Shown one piece after another: positions 46,468 to 55,636 of a stretch of 64,000 nucleotides of DNA. Position 1 is the first letter of the stretch. The number at the start of each line of letters is the position of its first letter. The notes beneath the pieces are model-generated. The model ran no database searches. It was not told where the DNA came from and was given only the letters and a program-made list of their open reading frames with translations. A program made the position numbers and the translations under genes. Origin of the DNA: Brevibacterium sp. UCMA 11754 (GTDB lineage: Bacteria > Actinomycetota > Actinomycetes > Actinomycetales > Brevibacteriaceae); assembly GCF_021532275.1 (NCBI RefSeq), contig NZ_JACBOT010000010.1, positions 86,189-150,188 of the forward strand. Direction: 5' to 3'.

Positions 46468-47292
46468 GTGCCCACGATCAAGCCATTCCGGCCCCACGCC
46501 ACGCAGTCGACGCCGGTCTCCGAGCGGAAGCTGCCCAGTTATTCTGCTGGGCAGGTCCAGATGCCGGTCCGAATCCTCGGCTCGCAGGAGACCATCGAGC
46601 ACGAGACGTATTGGGCGGAGCACTCCCACCCGACGCACGAGCTGCTGTGGCGGGACGCCGGGGTCGGCACGGTCACCATCGGAACACGGACGTGGACCAT
46701 CACCCGCCCCCTGGGGATGTGGATCCCAGCCGGCGTCCCCCACTCTGGCTGGACCCCGGCAGGAGTCGTCCTCTGCGCCGCTCAGTTCAGTGTCGACAAC
46801 CCCTATGTCAGCCACGCTCCGACCGCGGTGGAGATCACTGACCTCCTCAGACTGCTGTTGGACAGACTGCAGAGCATCGATCCGCAGACCGCCTCCTATT
46901 CCATCACCGAGGCGATGATCCTCGACACCATGGCGCCGGCCGAGCGTGAGCTTCTGTTGCATACACCGAAGAATCCCCTCCTCGCCCCTATCGTCAAGGC
47001 CATGCTGAACGATCCTGCGGACACGTCGAACCTGCGGGACTGGGCATCCAGAATGAACAGGAGCACTCGGACCATCACACGGGCCTTCGAATCGGAGACC
47101 GGCCTCGGATTCGCCCGCTGGGTCGTGACAGCACGGATCCAGCATGCCGTCAGACTCATCGTGCTCGGCACCGAGATCGAAGATGCCGCTGCTGCCGTCG
47201 GCTATCGGTCGGTGAGCGCCTTCACCACGGCGTTCAAACGGATCACGGGCACGACACCTGCCCGTTATCGACCCGAAGCATTGTCCGTTTGA
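46468..47292 (+). CDS. AraC-family regulator with N-terminal cupin
   Basis: A 274-residue regulator: cupin sensor (HSHPTHELLWRDAGVGTVTIG, WIPAGVPHSGWTPAG) and C-terminal double HTH (LRDWASRMNRSTRTITRAFESETGLGFARWVVTARI; IEDAAAAVGYRSVSAFTTAFKRITGTTPARYR). GTG start at 46468. It directly precedes a siderophore ABC importer, and AraC regulators often activate such genes in response to siderophores. Confidence 0.92.
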   Translation: MPTIKPFRPHATQSTPVSERKLPSYSAGQVQMPVRILGSQETIEHETYWAEHSHPTHELLWRDAGVGTVTIGTRTWTITRPLGMWIPAGVPHSGWTPAGVVLCAAQFSVDNPYVSHAPTAVEITDLLRLLLDRLQSIDPQTASYSITEAMILDTMAPAERELLLHTPKNPLLAPIVKAMLNDPADTSNLRDWASRMNRSTRTITRAFESETGLGFARWVVTARIQHAVRLIVLGTEIEDAAAAVGYRSVSAFTTAFKRITGTTPARYRPEALSV

Positions 47293-47344
47293 CGAAATGC
47301 AGTGTCGGATCTGCTTGATTGCGCGCGTCGAAAGCCTCCGCTAG

Positions 47345-47363
47345 TTTGATTAGGCACACCTAA
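47345..47363 (+). promoter_or_regulatory. DtxR/IdeR-type iron box before the siderophore importer
   Basis: TTTGATTAGGCACACCTAA agrees at 16 of 19 positions with an actinobacterial DtxR/DmdR box of the form TTAGGTTAGGCTCACCTAA. It lies 49 bp upstream of the binding-protein start. Confidence 0.7.
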
Positions 47364-47411
47364 TTCATCGCCGCTTCGAGGTGTGCTGTGAAGCGCCTTC
47401 GAAAGGAAAAG

Positions 47412-48440
47412 ATGTCCCGTTCAGTTCGCACGATGGCAGTCGCCGCAACCGTGTCCGTCGGCCTCGTGCTCACCGCCTGCTCAAGCACTGACTCCTCGGC
47501 CGAAGCCGAAGGCGGTGACGACTCCTGGACACCGGTGACCATCGAACACGCACTCGGAACCACGAAGATCGATGAGAAACCCGAACGCGTCGCCACGGTC
47601 AACTGGGCCAACCATGAGGTGCCACTGGCCCTCGGCGTCGTTCCCGTCGGTATGGCCAGTGCAGACTTCGGCGATGACGACGACAACGGCGTCCTCCCCT
47701 GGGTCGAGAACAAGCTCGAGGAGCTCGGGGCAGAGACCCCGACACTGTTCGACGAAACCGACGGCATCGACTTCGAGGCCGTTGCCGACACTCAACCAGA
47801 TGTCATCCTCGCAGGGTATTCCGGCCTGAGCCAGGAGGACTACGACACCCTGTCAGAGATCGCTCCCGTCGTCGCCTACCCGGAGACGGCCTGGGGAACT
47901 CCGTGGCGCGAGATGATCGAAATCAACAGCGAAGCCATCGGCATGAAGGACGAAGGCGAAAAGCTCGTGAATGATCTCGATTCCGAGATCGACTCGGCAG
48001 TCGAGAAGCACCCTGCTATCAAGGACAAGTCGACGATGTTCCTCACCCACGTCGATCCCTCCGACTTGTCCGAAGTGAACTTCTACACCACGCACGACAC
48101 CCGGGCGATGTTCTTCGAAGACCTCGGAATGAAGGCACCCGCCAGCGTCCAGAAGGCCTCGGACGAGACCGACCAGTTCTCCTCGACTGTCAGCGCCGAG
48201 CAGGCCGATGTCTTCGATGACGTCGACATCATCGTCACCTATGGCGACGACAAGCTCGTCAAGACCCTCGAAGACGATGATCTGCTGTCGCAGATGCCGG
48301 CTGTCAAGAACGACGCCATCGTCAACCTGCCCGGCGATGCGCCGCTTGGCACGGCCGCGAATCCCACACCGCTGTCGATCTCGTTCATCCTCGACGACTA
48401 CCTCGACGAGCTCGACAAGGCCGCCTCGAATCAGAAGTAG
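47412..48440 (+). CDS. Iron-siderophore ABC transporter substrate-binding lipoprotein
   Basis: A 342-residue FepB-like lipoprotein; ATG at 47412 with AAAGGA upstream (the frame opens at 47388). Signal peptide with lipobox LTAC. Periplasmic-binding type 3 fold with VTIEHALGTTKIDEKPERVATVNW, QPDVILAGYSGLSQEDYDTL and VVAYPETAWGTPWREM. It starts a four-gene operon (binding protein, two permeases, ATPase) after a DtxR box. Confidence 0.93.
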   Translation: MSRSVRTMAVAATVSVGLVLTACSSTDSSAEAEGGDDSWTPVTIEHALGTTKIDEKPERVATVNWANHEVPLALGVVPVGMASADFGDDDDNGVLPWVENKLEELGAETPTLFDETDGIDFEAVADTQPDVILAGYSGLSQEDYDTLSEIAPVVAYPETAWGTPWREMIEINSEAIGMKDEGEKLVNDLDSEIDSAVEKHPAIKDKSTMFLTHVDPSDLSEVNFYTTHDTRAMFFEDLGMKAPASVQKASDETDQFSSTVSAEQADVFDDVDIIVTYGDDKLVKTLEDDDLLSQMPAVKNDAIVNLPGDAPLGTAANPTPLSISFILDDYLDELDKAASNQK

Positions 48441-48452
48441 GCACCGACCTCG

Positions 48453-49493
48453 ATGAGCGCTCAATCGACTGTCGAGTCGACCGCCGCCAGACTGCGGCGG
48501 TCGACTCGCGTTCGCCTCCTGTGGATGCTGGTGGCGCTGGCCATCGTCGCGATCCTCATGGTCGCGTCCACCATGATCGGCTCCCGAAACGTCGGACTCG
48601 ACGACATACTGGCCGCCTATCTCGGCTCGACGTCCGGTTTCGACCAGGCCGCAGTCGCCAAACGCATCCCCCGCACCCTGCTCGCCGTGAGCGTCGGTGC
48701 CGGACTCGGCATCTCCGGTGCCGTGATGCAGGGCGTCACCCGCAATCCCCTTGCCGATCCCGGCATCCTCGGGGTCAACACCGGCGCCTCCCTGGCCGTC
48801 GTCGTCGGAATCGCCTATTTCGGTCTGACCAGCGCCGCCGACTACATCTGGTTCGCCATCGTCGGAGCCGGGCTCACCTCGGTCTTCGTCTACGCCATCG
48901 GCTCTCTCGGGCGGCAGGGTGCGACCCCGCTCAAGCTGGCACTCGCGGGCGCCGCAACGGCCGCGGCACTGTCCTCCTTCATCTCCGCCATCGTCCTCCC
49001 CCGTGGAGACATCGCCGATCTCGCCCGCGACTGGCAGATCGGCGGCGTGGGCGGCGTGACGCTCGATTCGGTCCTCCTCATCCTCCCCTTCCTCATCGTC
49101 GGCTTCGTCATCAGCAGCTCCTCGGCACCGGGCCTCAACGCACTGGCCCTCGGCGATGAGCTCGCCGCTGGACTCGGCCAACACGTGGGACTGACCAGGC
49201 TCTTCTCCGCCGCGGGCGCGGTCGTCCTGTGCGGTGCCGCCACGGCCGTCGCAGGCCCGATCGGGTTCGTCGGCCTCGTCATCCCCCACGCGTGCCGACT
49301 GCTCATCGGAGTCGACCATCGGTGGCTGATCCCGTTCTCGGCAGTCACGGGCGCGGCCCTGCTGACCGCCTCGGATATCCTCGGCCGCATCATCGCGCGC
49401 CCCGCGGAACTCGATGTCGGGATCCTCACCGCGCTCATCGGCGCTCCGTTCTTCATCGCCATCGTCCGCCGACAGAAGGGCCGTTCGCTGTGA
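48453..49493 (+). CDS. FecCD-family siderophore permease 1
   Basis: A 346-residue FecCD permease with about nine membrane helices. Typical segments: RIPRTLLAVSVGAGLGISGAVMQGVTRNPLADPGILGVNTGAS and GPIGFVGLVIPHACRLL. The second permease starts at a GTG that overlaps its stop (GTGA). Confidence 0.94.
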   Translation: MSAQSTVESTAARLRRSTRVRLLWMLVALAIVAILMVASTMIGSRNVGLDDILAAYLGSTSGFDQAAVAKRIPRTLLAVSVGAGLGISGAVMQGVTRNPLADPGILGVNTGASLAVVVGIAYFGLTSAADYIWFAIVGAGLTSVFVYAIGSLGRQGATPLKLALAGAATAAALSSFISAIVLPRGDIADLARDWQIGGVGGVTLDSVLLILPFLIVGFVISSSSAPGLNALALGDELAAGLGQHVGLTRLFSAAGAVVLCGAATAVAGPIGFVGLVIPHACRLLIGVDHRWLIPFSAVTGAALLTASDILGRIIARPAELDVGILTALIGAPFFIAIVRRQKGRSL

Positions 49494-50542
49494 ACCACAC
49501 AACCACGCCGACGACCCCGACCGCCGAGGCGGTGGCAGGGCTGAGACGAGCACGCACGGCCCGCTGGACCACCTTCGTCCTCGTCCTCTCCGGCCTCGTC
49601 ATCACCGTTTTCCTGACCAGCCTCATGGTCGGGCAGACCTTCTACTCCTTCGACAAGGTAATCCGCGTCGTCCTCGGGGATCAGGTTCCCGGTGCTACCT
49701 TCACCGTCGGACGACTGCGACTGCCCCGCGTGGTGCTCGCCCTCCTCGTCGGACTGAGCTTCGGCCTCGGCGGCGTCACATTCCAGACCATGCTCCGCAA
49801 TCCCCTGGCCAGCCCCGATATCATCGGGATCAGCTCCGGAGCCTCGGCTGCCGCAGTGTTCGCGATCGTGACCCTCGGCCTGGGCAGCACCGGGGTCTCG
49901 GTCGTCGCAATCGTCGCCGGTCTCGCCGTGGCCCTCATCATCTACCTGCTCGCATACAAGAACGGTACCGCCGGCATTCGACTCATCCTCGTGGGCATCG
50001 GCGTCGCCTCAATGCTCAACGCTCTCATCAACTGGGAGCTGACCCGGGCGGCGCAGTGGGATCTTCAGGAGGCTCTGCGATGGCTGGCAGGCAGCCTCAA
50101 CGGAGCGAAGTGGGACGCGGTCGGCCCACTGCTGTGCGCACTCATCGTGCTCGCCCCGATCCTCCTGGGCCAGTCGAAGAACCTCACGGTGGCCCAGCTC
50201 GGCGATGAGACCGCGGAAGCGCTGGGAGTACGAGTGTCACGAATGCGTCTGCTCGTCATCGTCACGGCGGTCGGACTCATCGCCTTCGCCACCGCGGCGG
50301 CCGGGCCAGTGGCGTTCGTCGCCTTCCTCTCGGGCCCGATCGCTTCCCGACTCATCGGCCCAGGCCCCTCTCCTCTGGTTCCCTCGGCCCTCGTCGGTGC
50401 CTTCCTTGTCCTCGTCGCGGACCTCGTCGGACAGTTCGGCTTGGGCACCAGATACCCGGTCGGAGTGATCACGGGGATTCTCGGCGCCCCTTACCTCATC
50501 TATCTCATCATCAGGATCAATCGATCGGGAGGCTCCCTGTGA
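49490..50542 (+). CDS. FecCD-family siderophore permease 2
   Basis: A 350-residue FecCD permease, start GTG 49490. RLPRVVLALLVGLSFGLGGVTFQTMLRNPLASPDIIGISSGAS and GPVAFVAFLSGPIASRL are the family motifs. It pairs with permease 1 as a heterodimer. The ATPase start overlaps its stop (GTGA). Confidence 0.94.
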   Translation: MNHTTTPTTPTAEAVAGLRRARTARWTTFVLVLSGLVITVFLTSLMVGQTFYSFDKVIRVVLGDQVPGATFTVGRLRLPRVVLALLVGLSFGLGGVTFQTMLRNPLASPDIIGISSGASAAAVFAIVTLGLGSTGVSVVAIVAGLAVALIIYLLAYKNGTAGIRLILVGIGVASMLNALINWELTRAAQWDLQEALRWLAGSLNGAKWDAVGPLLCALIVLAPILLGQSKNLTVAQLGDETAEALGVRVSRMRLLVIVTAVGLIAFATAAAGPVAFVAFLSGPIASRLIGPGPSPLVPSALVGAFLVLVADLVGQFGLGTRYPVGVITGILGAPYLIYLIIRINRSGGSL

Positions 50543-51342
50543 CCAAGGATCATTCGCTCGAGGCCCGGGAACTGCATCTGGCCTACGGGGACACGGAAGT
50601 CATCGATGGCTTGAATCTGAGCCTGCAGCCCGGAGCGATCACCGGGATCGTCGGCGCTAATGCCTGCGGCAAATCCACCCTGCTCAAGTCGATGTCACGA
50701 CTGCTGATCCCGAAGTCCGGCACCGTCATCCTCGACGGAAAGCAGGTCCACACGATGCCTGCTAAGAAGCTCGCGCGAACTCTGGGTCTCCTTCCCCAGA
50801 CGCCGATCGCTCCCGAGAGCATTACGGTCGCTGACCTCGTCGGACGCGGTCGTCACCCGCATCAGGGCGCGTTCTCCCGGTGGAGTTCTGCCGACGATCT
50901 CGCCGTCGCGCAGGCCCTGGACACGACGGCCACCTCGGCGCTGGCCGACCGTCCCGTCGACGAACTCTCCGGCGGTCAGCGACAGCGGGTGTGGATCGCT
51001 ATGGCCCTCGCCCAGCAGACTGACATCCTGCTCCTCGACGAACCGACGACCTTCCTCGACGTCAACCATCAGGTAGAGGTCCTCGATCTGCTCACCGAGC
51101 TCAATCAGGGTTCCGGTGTGACGATCGTGATGGTCCTCCATGATCTCAATCTGGCAGCCAGGTACTGCGACCGGCTGGTGATGATCGCTGCCGGAGGTAT
51201 CCATGCCTCCGGCACCCCTGCCGAGGTGCTCAATGAGGGCAATGTTGTTGAGGTGTTCGGGCTCGAGAACAGGGTCATCGAAGATCCCGTTTCCGGCCAG
51301 CCGCTCATGCTCCCGATCGGTCGTCACCGCACGTTGAGCTGA
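50539..51342 (+). CDS. Siderophore ABC transporter ATP-binding protein (FepC-like)
   Basis: A 267-residue ATPase with Walker A GANACGKST, signature LSGGQRQRVWIAMALAQ, Walker B LLLDEPTTFLD and switch His in VLHDLNLAARYCD. The FecE/FepC subfamily drives ferric siderophore import. GTG start at 50539. Confidence 0.95.
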   Translation: MTKDHSLEARELHLAYGDTEVIDGLNLSLQPGAITGIVGANACGKSTLLKSMSRLLIPKSGTVILDGKQVHTMPAKKLARTLGLLPQTPIAPESITVADLVGRGRHPHQGAFSRWSSADDLAVAQALDTTATSALADRPVDELSGGQRQRVWIAMALAQQTDILLLDEPTTFLDVNHQVEVLDLLTELNQGSGVTIVMVLHDLNLAARYCDRLVMIAAGGIHASGTPAEVLNEGNVVEVFGLENRVIEDPVSGQPLMLPIGRHRTLS

Positions 51343-51372
51343 ATCCGCGACCCTGCACATCACGTTCGGACA

Positions 51373-52044
51373 TCACTGTGCCTGCCTGCGAGCCACGATC
51401 TCTGTGATCCAGGTCGGCGCGAAGGGGGAGGTGCAGTTCGGCGGTGTGGGATAGTCCTTGAGGACACCGAGGCGGTTGCCGATTGCAATGGCACGTGGAC
51501 GCAGCTGTTCGTTCTCGATGCCGATATAGGACAGAGTCTCGTTCATCGCCCACTGCAGGCGCTCTTCGGCGTCGAGCATCTGCGCCTCGATGATGTCGAG
51601 GAGACCGGGCAGGTCAAGGCCTTCGAGCGACTTGTTCACGCGCTCGCTGGTCAGTGCCCAGCCGGCCGAAGCCACGACCGGATCGGGGTCGGCCATCCAG
51701 CTCAGGCGCAGTGTTTCGGCATGCTTCGACTTCTTGACGATGTAGTTGACCAACCAGGCGTGGACCTTCGGCACACGTGCATCGCGCAGCATGGCGTCGA
51801 GGCGCTCCGCGTCATAGCTGCGGGGGCGCATGATGAGGATCGCGACGAGACGCGCTGCTGTATCCCTGGTGTCCCACAGTTCGACGGCGAGCTCGTCGTT
51901 CTTCTTCAGTTCCTTGGCCACGGCTCGCAGCTTCGTCAGATTCACACCGTGATCGTCACCGTGCTTCTCATTGACGGCACGGGCCTTGGGATCCTCCATC
52001 GTCGCCAGTGTCTCCATGACGCTGTGCACGCTTGCCTCAATCAT
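51373..52044 (-). CDS. DNA alkylation repair-like HEAT-repeat protein
   Basis: A 223-residue all-helical protein with the AlkD-like pattern DPKARAVNEKHG, LWDTRDTAARLVAILIMRP and VHAWLVNYIVKKSKHAETLRLSWMAD, then a repeat WALTSERVNKS. AlkD proteins are non-base-flipping glycosylases for alkylated DNA. The match is at family level; catalytic residues were not confirmed. It follows the ECF42-like sigma gene by 34 bp and could be co-transcribed. Confidence 0.75.
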   Translation of the reverse strand: MIEASVHSVMETLATMEDPKARAVNEKHGDDHGVNLTKLRAVAKELKKNDELAVELWDTRDTAARLVAILIMRPRSYDAERLDAMLRDARVPKVHAWLVNYIVKKSKHAETLRLSWMADPDPVVASAGWALTSERVNKSLEGLDLPGLLDIIEAQMLDAEERLQWAMNETLSYIGIENEQLRPRAIAIGNRLGVLKDYPTPPNCTSPFAPTWITEIVARRQAQ

Positions 52045-52078
52045 GCGATCAGACTACCGCGAGTTCGGTGCTCAGTCC

Positions 52079-53203
52079 TCAGCGCTCGGAGTTCAGCCGG
52101 GCCGCCTGACGCATGAGGTGGTCGCGCTCGGCGAGGTTGCCGGCCTTGGCCGCGGCCTTGACGTAGAGCTTCGCCGCCGCCTCGTCTTCTCCTGCCCGTT
52201 CTCGCAGGTGGGCTTCGACGGCGAAGTAGCGCGGCAGAGTCTCATCGAGTCTGTCCAGTTGGGCCAGCCCGGCCGCCGGCCCGTCGGCTTCACCGATCGC
52301 GACAGCTCGGTTGAGGGAAGCGATCGGGCTGTCGTGGAACTTGAGCAGTTCGTCGTACCATTCGACGATCTGGGGCCAGTCGGTGTCCTCGACTCGTTGT
52401 GCATCGGCGTGGAGAGCGGCGATGGCCGCCTGCACCTGGAATTCGCCGAGTTCCTCGCGGGCGAGCGCGGTCTGCAGAATGCCGATGCCCTCGACGATGA
52501 GGTGGGAGTCCCACCGGGACCGGTCCTGGTCGGTCAGAGTGATCAGAGCCCCATCGGCGGTGAAGCGGGCTTCGCGGCGGGCATGGTGGATGAGCATGAG
52601 CGCCAGCAGCCCGGAGACCTCGGGATGGTCGATCGATGCGGCCAGCACCCGGGTGAGACGGATGGCTTCTGCTGCGAGGTCGACGTCACCGGAGTAGCCC
52701 TCGTTGAAGACGAGATAGAGGATCGTGAGGACCGCGGAGATGCTTCCCGGGCGGTTGAGCCTGCGTCCGGTCAGGGTGCGTTTGGCCCGAGAGATGCGTT
52801 GTGCCATCGTCGCCTCGGGCACGAGATAGGCTTCGGCGATCTGACGGGTCGTCAGTCCGCCGACGGCCCGCAGAGTCAGTGCCACCGCCGAGGCCGGACT
52901 GAGGTCCGGATGGGCGCACAGGAAATAGAGATCGACGGTGTCATCGGCCGAGGTGGTCGCCGCATCCGTGTCCAGCGCAAAGGAATGTTCCTCCCGCGCA
53001 GTCCGCGCGGACTCCGCACGGACGCGGTCGAGGAACTTCCGCCAGGCGACCGTGATCAGCCACCCTTTCATGTCCCGGGGCTCGTTCTCCGGCCACGAGC
53101 GAAACGCCTCGATCAGGGTATCCTGAACGGCATCCTCGGCGGTGGCGAAGTCTGCTCCCCTCCGCTCGAGGATGCCGATCACGATGGGAACGAGCTCCCT
53201 CAG
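52079..53203 (-). CDS. ECF42-type RNA polymerase sigma factor, copy 1
   Basis: About 374 residues. Sigma region 2 is ADFATAEDAVQDTLIEAFRSW, region 4 LTTRQIAEAYLVPEATMAQRISRAKRTL, and a long C-terminal TPR-like extension follows (FNEGYSGDVDLAAEAIRLTRVL, LNRAVAIGEADGPAAGLAQLD), as in ECF42 factors. The N-terminus is uncertain: homology suggests a start at a CTG overlapping the DGPF stop (53203); a GTG at 53182 is the first common start. It follows its DGPF partner and is predicted to read the promoter at 53659. Confidence 0.88.
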   Translation of the reverse strand: MRELVPIVIGILERRGADFATAEDAVQDTLIEAFRSWPENEPRDMKGWLITVAWRKFLDRVRAESARTAREEHSFALDTDAATTSADDTVDLYFLCAHPDLSPASAVALTLRAVGGLTTRQIAEAYLVPEATMAQRISRAKRTLTGRRLNRPGSISAVLTILYLVFNEGYSGDVDLAAEAIRLTRVLAASIDHPEVSGLLALMLIHHARREARFTADGALITLTDQDRSRWDSHLIVEGIGILQTALAREELGEFQVQAAIAALHADAQRVEDTDWPQIVEWYDELLKFHDSPIASLNRAVAIGEADGPAAGLAQLDRLDETLPRYFAVEAHLRERAGEDEAAAKLYVKAAAKAGNLAERDHLMRQAARLNSER

Positions 53204-53607
53204 TCCGTCGTAGATGGGGTCACACCCATGAACGGACGGAGTTCGAGCCACTCCCGGATCGGCTCGCCGCCGGCACCCGGTGCCGCCGAGAGTTCGCCCG
53301 CAAGTTCGAGCGCCCGATCGTAGGACTCGACGTCGATGACCATCCACCCGGCGATGAGATCCTTGGTCTCAGGGAAGGGACCGTCAGTGACCGGCGGCTT
53401 GCCCTCTCCGTCGAAGCGGACGAAGGTTCCTTCGGGCGACAGTGCCTGGGAGTCGACGAATTCGCCGCTGGCCTTCAGCCTCGCCGCGAAGTCGTTCATG
53501 TAGCCGATGTGCGCGTCGACTTCGCCCGGCGTCCACTCCTCCATCGGGGTGTACTGCATGTACTCGGGGGCCATCTTGTAGTGCTTGAGCATCAGGTACT
53601 TAGCCAT
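53200..53607 (-). CDS. DGPF/YCII domain protein, copy 1
   Basis: A 135-residue YCII-related protein, ATG 53607 with GAGGAGAAG. The DGPF signature appears as VTDGPFPETKDLIAGWMVIDV, with MAKYLMLKHY at the N-terminus and EIRE-like end PIREWLELRPF. DGPF proteins are the conserved partners of ECF42 sigma factors; the fold is a dimeric ferredoxin-like barrel and its function is unknown. It is predicted to be transcribed from the ECF42-type promoter upstream. Confidence 0.92.
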   Translation of the reverse strand: MAKYLMLKHYKMAPEYMQYTPMEEWTPGEVDAHIGYMNDFAARLKASGEFVDSQALSPEGTFVRFDGEGKPPVTDGPFPETKDLIAGWMVIDVESYDRALELAGELSAAPGAGGEPIREWLELRPFMGVTPSTTD

Positions 53608-53658
53608 GATCTTCTCCTCTAATGATTTGCTCGTCGCGAACTTCGCTGACATCCCTGG

Positions 53659-53685
53659 GACGGAGCCACATGCGCATTCTCGACA
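53659..53685 (-). promoter_or_regulatory. Predicted ECF42-type promoter, module 1
   Basis: On the minus strand, -35 TGTCGA (53680-53685), 17-bp spacer, -10 CGTC (53659-53662), 51 bp before the DGPF start. The ECF42 consensus is TGTCGA and CGA/TC, and the second module has the same spacing. Confidence 0.65.
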
Positions 53686-53852
53686 TCCTCGGCGAGATTT
53701 CCTTCGATTCTTCCACGGATAGTCTCCGATGTGCGGTTGTAACCGACCTGGAACACACGTCCCCGAATGCGAACACACACGCCCCCACCTTGGCGGATTC
53801 CGTTGACAGAGTGAACTCATACACACCACCTTCACCTCATCAGGAGTTCACC

Positions 53853-54449
53853 ATGAAGACCACGAAGATCATTCGGTCCATCACCGTCGCCGGCGCAGTT
53901 GCGGCAGCACTGTCACTGTCGGCCTGCGATATGAACATCTCCTTCGGCCCTCCCGAGCAGGAGCAGACGCAGGCCCAGGAGGGAGACGAAACGTCGGCGA
54001 ACCCTGACGAGCAGCAAGAGGCCGTGACTCCTGTTGAGGAGGTGCCGGAGGAGTCCGAGTCGAATGCCGTCACCGGCGACTCCCCCGATTCTTCGTCGAG
54101 TCAGGGCTCGTCATCATCGTCGGGCACATCCACCTCGGCGGGTGAAGGATCATCGAGTTCGAGCGGCGAACAGGCCAGCGCCGATGACCCCGGATTCGAA
54201 ATCGATGAGCACGGCAACGGCACCATTCCCGCCTCCCTCCTCGAGAAGGACATTGAGAAGGCGTACTCCGAGCAGGGGACGACCGTCGACGAGGTCGAAT
54301 GCCTCAACGACCTGATGGTCATCTCCAAGCAAGGATCGGCCTCCTGCAACGTCACCGCCTACGGCGAGAAGCGCTACGGCACAGTCAAGGTCACATCGGT
54401 CTCAGGCAACTACGTCGGCTACAAGCTCGACTTCCCCAGCTTCAACTGA
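53853..54449 (+). CDS. DUF4333 lipoprotein
   Basis: A 198-residue lipoprotein, ATG 53853 after AGGAG. The signal peptide ends in lipobox LSAC. Residues 35-115 are Glu/Gln then Ser/Gly-rich and disordered. The C-terminal 70 residues (IPASLLEKDIEKAYSEQGTTVDEVECLNDLMV... SASCNVTAYGEKRYGTVKV) form the DUF4333 domain with two conserved Cys likely forming a disulfide. Function unknown; it occurs widely in actinobacterial envelopes. Confidence 0.87.
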   Translation: MKTTKIIRSITVAGAVAAALSLSACDMNISFGPPEQEQTQAQEGDETSANPDEQQEAVTPVEEVPEESESNAVTGDSPDSSSSQGSSSSSGTSTSAGEGSSSSSGEQASADDPGFEIDEHGNGTIPASLLEKDIEKAYSEQGTTVDEVECLNDLMVISKQGSASCNVTAYGEKRYGTVKVTSVSGNYVGYKLDFPSFN

Positions 54450-54515
54450 GCCTAGCTGCTGGCACCGCTGGTGTCGGCCGAGGCTGCGGAACAACTCGCG
54501 ACCGCAGATGGTTAT

Positions 54516-54550
54516 GGCAGGTGCACACTTTCACAGGTCGTGCACCTGCC
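54516..54550. other. Perfect inverted repeat before the oxidoreductase gene
   Basis: 11-bp arms (GGCAGGTGCAC and its complement) with a 13-nt loop. It lies 66 bp after the lipoprotein stop and 28 bp before the oxidoreductase start. Either a terminator without U-tract or an operator. Confidence 0.5.
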
Positions 54551-54578
54551 ACATCGACCAGCGAGGAGCATTCCCATC

Positions 54579-55535
54579 ATGCGCAGTGTCCAGTACACCC
54601 AGAACGGCGATATCGACCAGCTCCACATCGCCGAGGCGAACACCCCCTCAGTCGGGCCAGGTGAGGTTCTCGTCGCTGTCCGCTATGCCGGACTCAACCC
54701 CGTCGATCTCGCCGTCATCGGTGGGGCCTTCGGGCAGGCCACAGGCACGAAGGGCAACGGCGCCGACTTCTCGGGAGTCGTGGACAAGGTTGGTGAGGGT
54801 GTCACCGACTTCTCCTCCGGCGATCTCGTCTTCGGGGGACGGCCGCATCGCACACAGACGACTCATCTGCTCATCCGGGACCCGGCAGAACGACTCGACA
54901 AGATACCTCGCGGTCTCGGCATCGATACCGCCGGAGGCCTCTACATAGCCGGGCGCACCGCCATCGCGGGCATCCGCGCCCTGGCGATCGCCGAAGGTGA
55001 GACCGTCCTCGTCACAGGTGCCTCGGGCGGAGTCGGAATCATCGCAGCCCAATTGGCGCTCAATTTGGGCGCCCGCGTCATCGGCACCGCCAGCGAAGCC
55101 AACCATGATGCTCTGCGCAATCTCGGCATCGAACCCATCACCTACGGTGAGGGGCTCGAGGCCCGCCTGCAGGAGGCGGCCCCCGAGGGCATCGCTGCCG
55201 CTTTCTCGACCCAGGACGAGGCCGAGATCAAGCAGCTGCTGAGTCTCGACATTCTGGCCGGGCGCATCAATTCGATCGGAGCGGGACCACAGGTCGCCGA
55301 CACGTATGGGGTGAGCATCGCGGGCGAGACTGCGGCTGACCGCGGTGATCTAGCGTGGCTTGCCAAAGCGATCGCCTACGGACATGTGCACGTGCCCGTC
55401 GCCAGGGTCTTCTCGCTCGACGAGGTCCAGAACGCCTACCGTTTCCTCAAGGGCTCACGCCCTGCCGGCAAGGTGGTCCTCCGTGTCGACGCCGATCCCC
55501 TCACCAACGATCAGCGCGAGTTCCTCAGCAGCTGA
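54579..55535 (+). CDS. MDR-family NADP-dependent oxidoreductase (quinone oxidoreductase-like)
   Basis: A 318-residue medium-chain dehydrogenase/reductase without zinc ligands. ATG 54579. GroES-like part has VAVRYAGLNPVDLAVIGG and GNGADFSGVVDKVGEGVTDFSSGD; Rossmann part LVTGASGGVGIIAAQLALNLGARVIGTASE with Gly-rich loop; end VLRVDADP. Probably reduces quinones or enones with NADPH. Confidence 0.9.
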   Translation: MRSVQYTQNGDIDQLHIAEANTPSVGPGEVLVAVRYAGLNPVDLAVIGGAFGQATGTKGNGADFSGVVDKVGEGVTDFSSGDLVFGGRPHRTQTTHLLIRDPAERLDKIPRGLGIDTAGGLYIAGRTAIAGIRALAIAEGETVLVTGASGGVGIIAAQLALNLGARVIGTASEANHDALRNLGIEPITYGEGLEARLQEAAPEGIAAAFSTQDEAEIKQLLSLDILAGRINSIGAGPQVADTYGVSIAGETAADRGDLAWLAKAIAYGHVHVPVARVFSLDEVQNAYRFLKGSRPAGKVVLRVDADPLTNDQREFLSS

Positions 55536-55636
55536 TCCGAGTTCACATCCGATGGTGGGCGGTCAGGAATACTGTGGCCGGGTTGGTGCGTTCTCCTTGA
55601 AGACACCGACGAACAGCACCCGGTGCTGAGAGATCC

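Noticed and set aside
47853..49553. 566-codon minus-strand open frame across the siderophore importer genes
   Set aside because: It is antisense to three well-supported genes, is Asp/Gly/Arg-rich and has no recognisable domain.
51971..53323. 450-codon plus-strand open frame opposite the ECF42 gene
   Set aside because: Antisense shadow; the minus strand has intact sigma regions 2 and 4.
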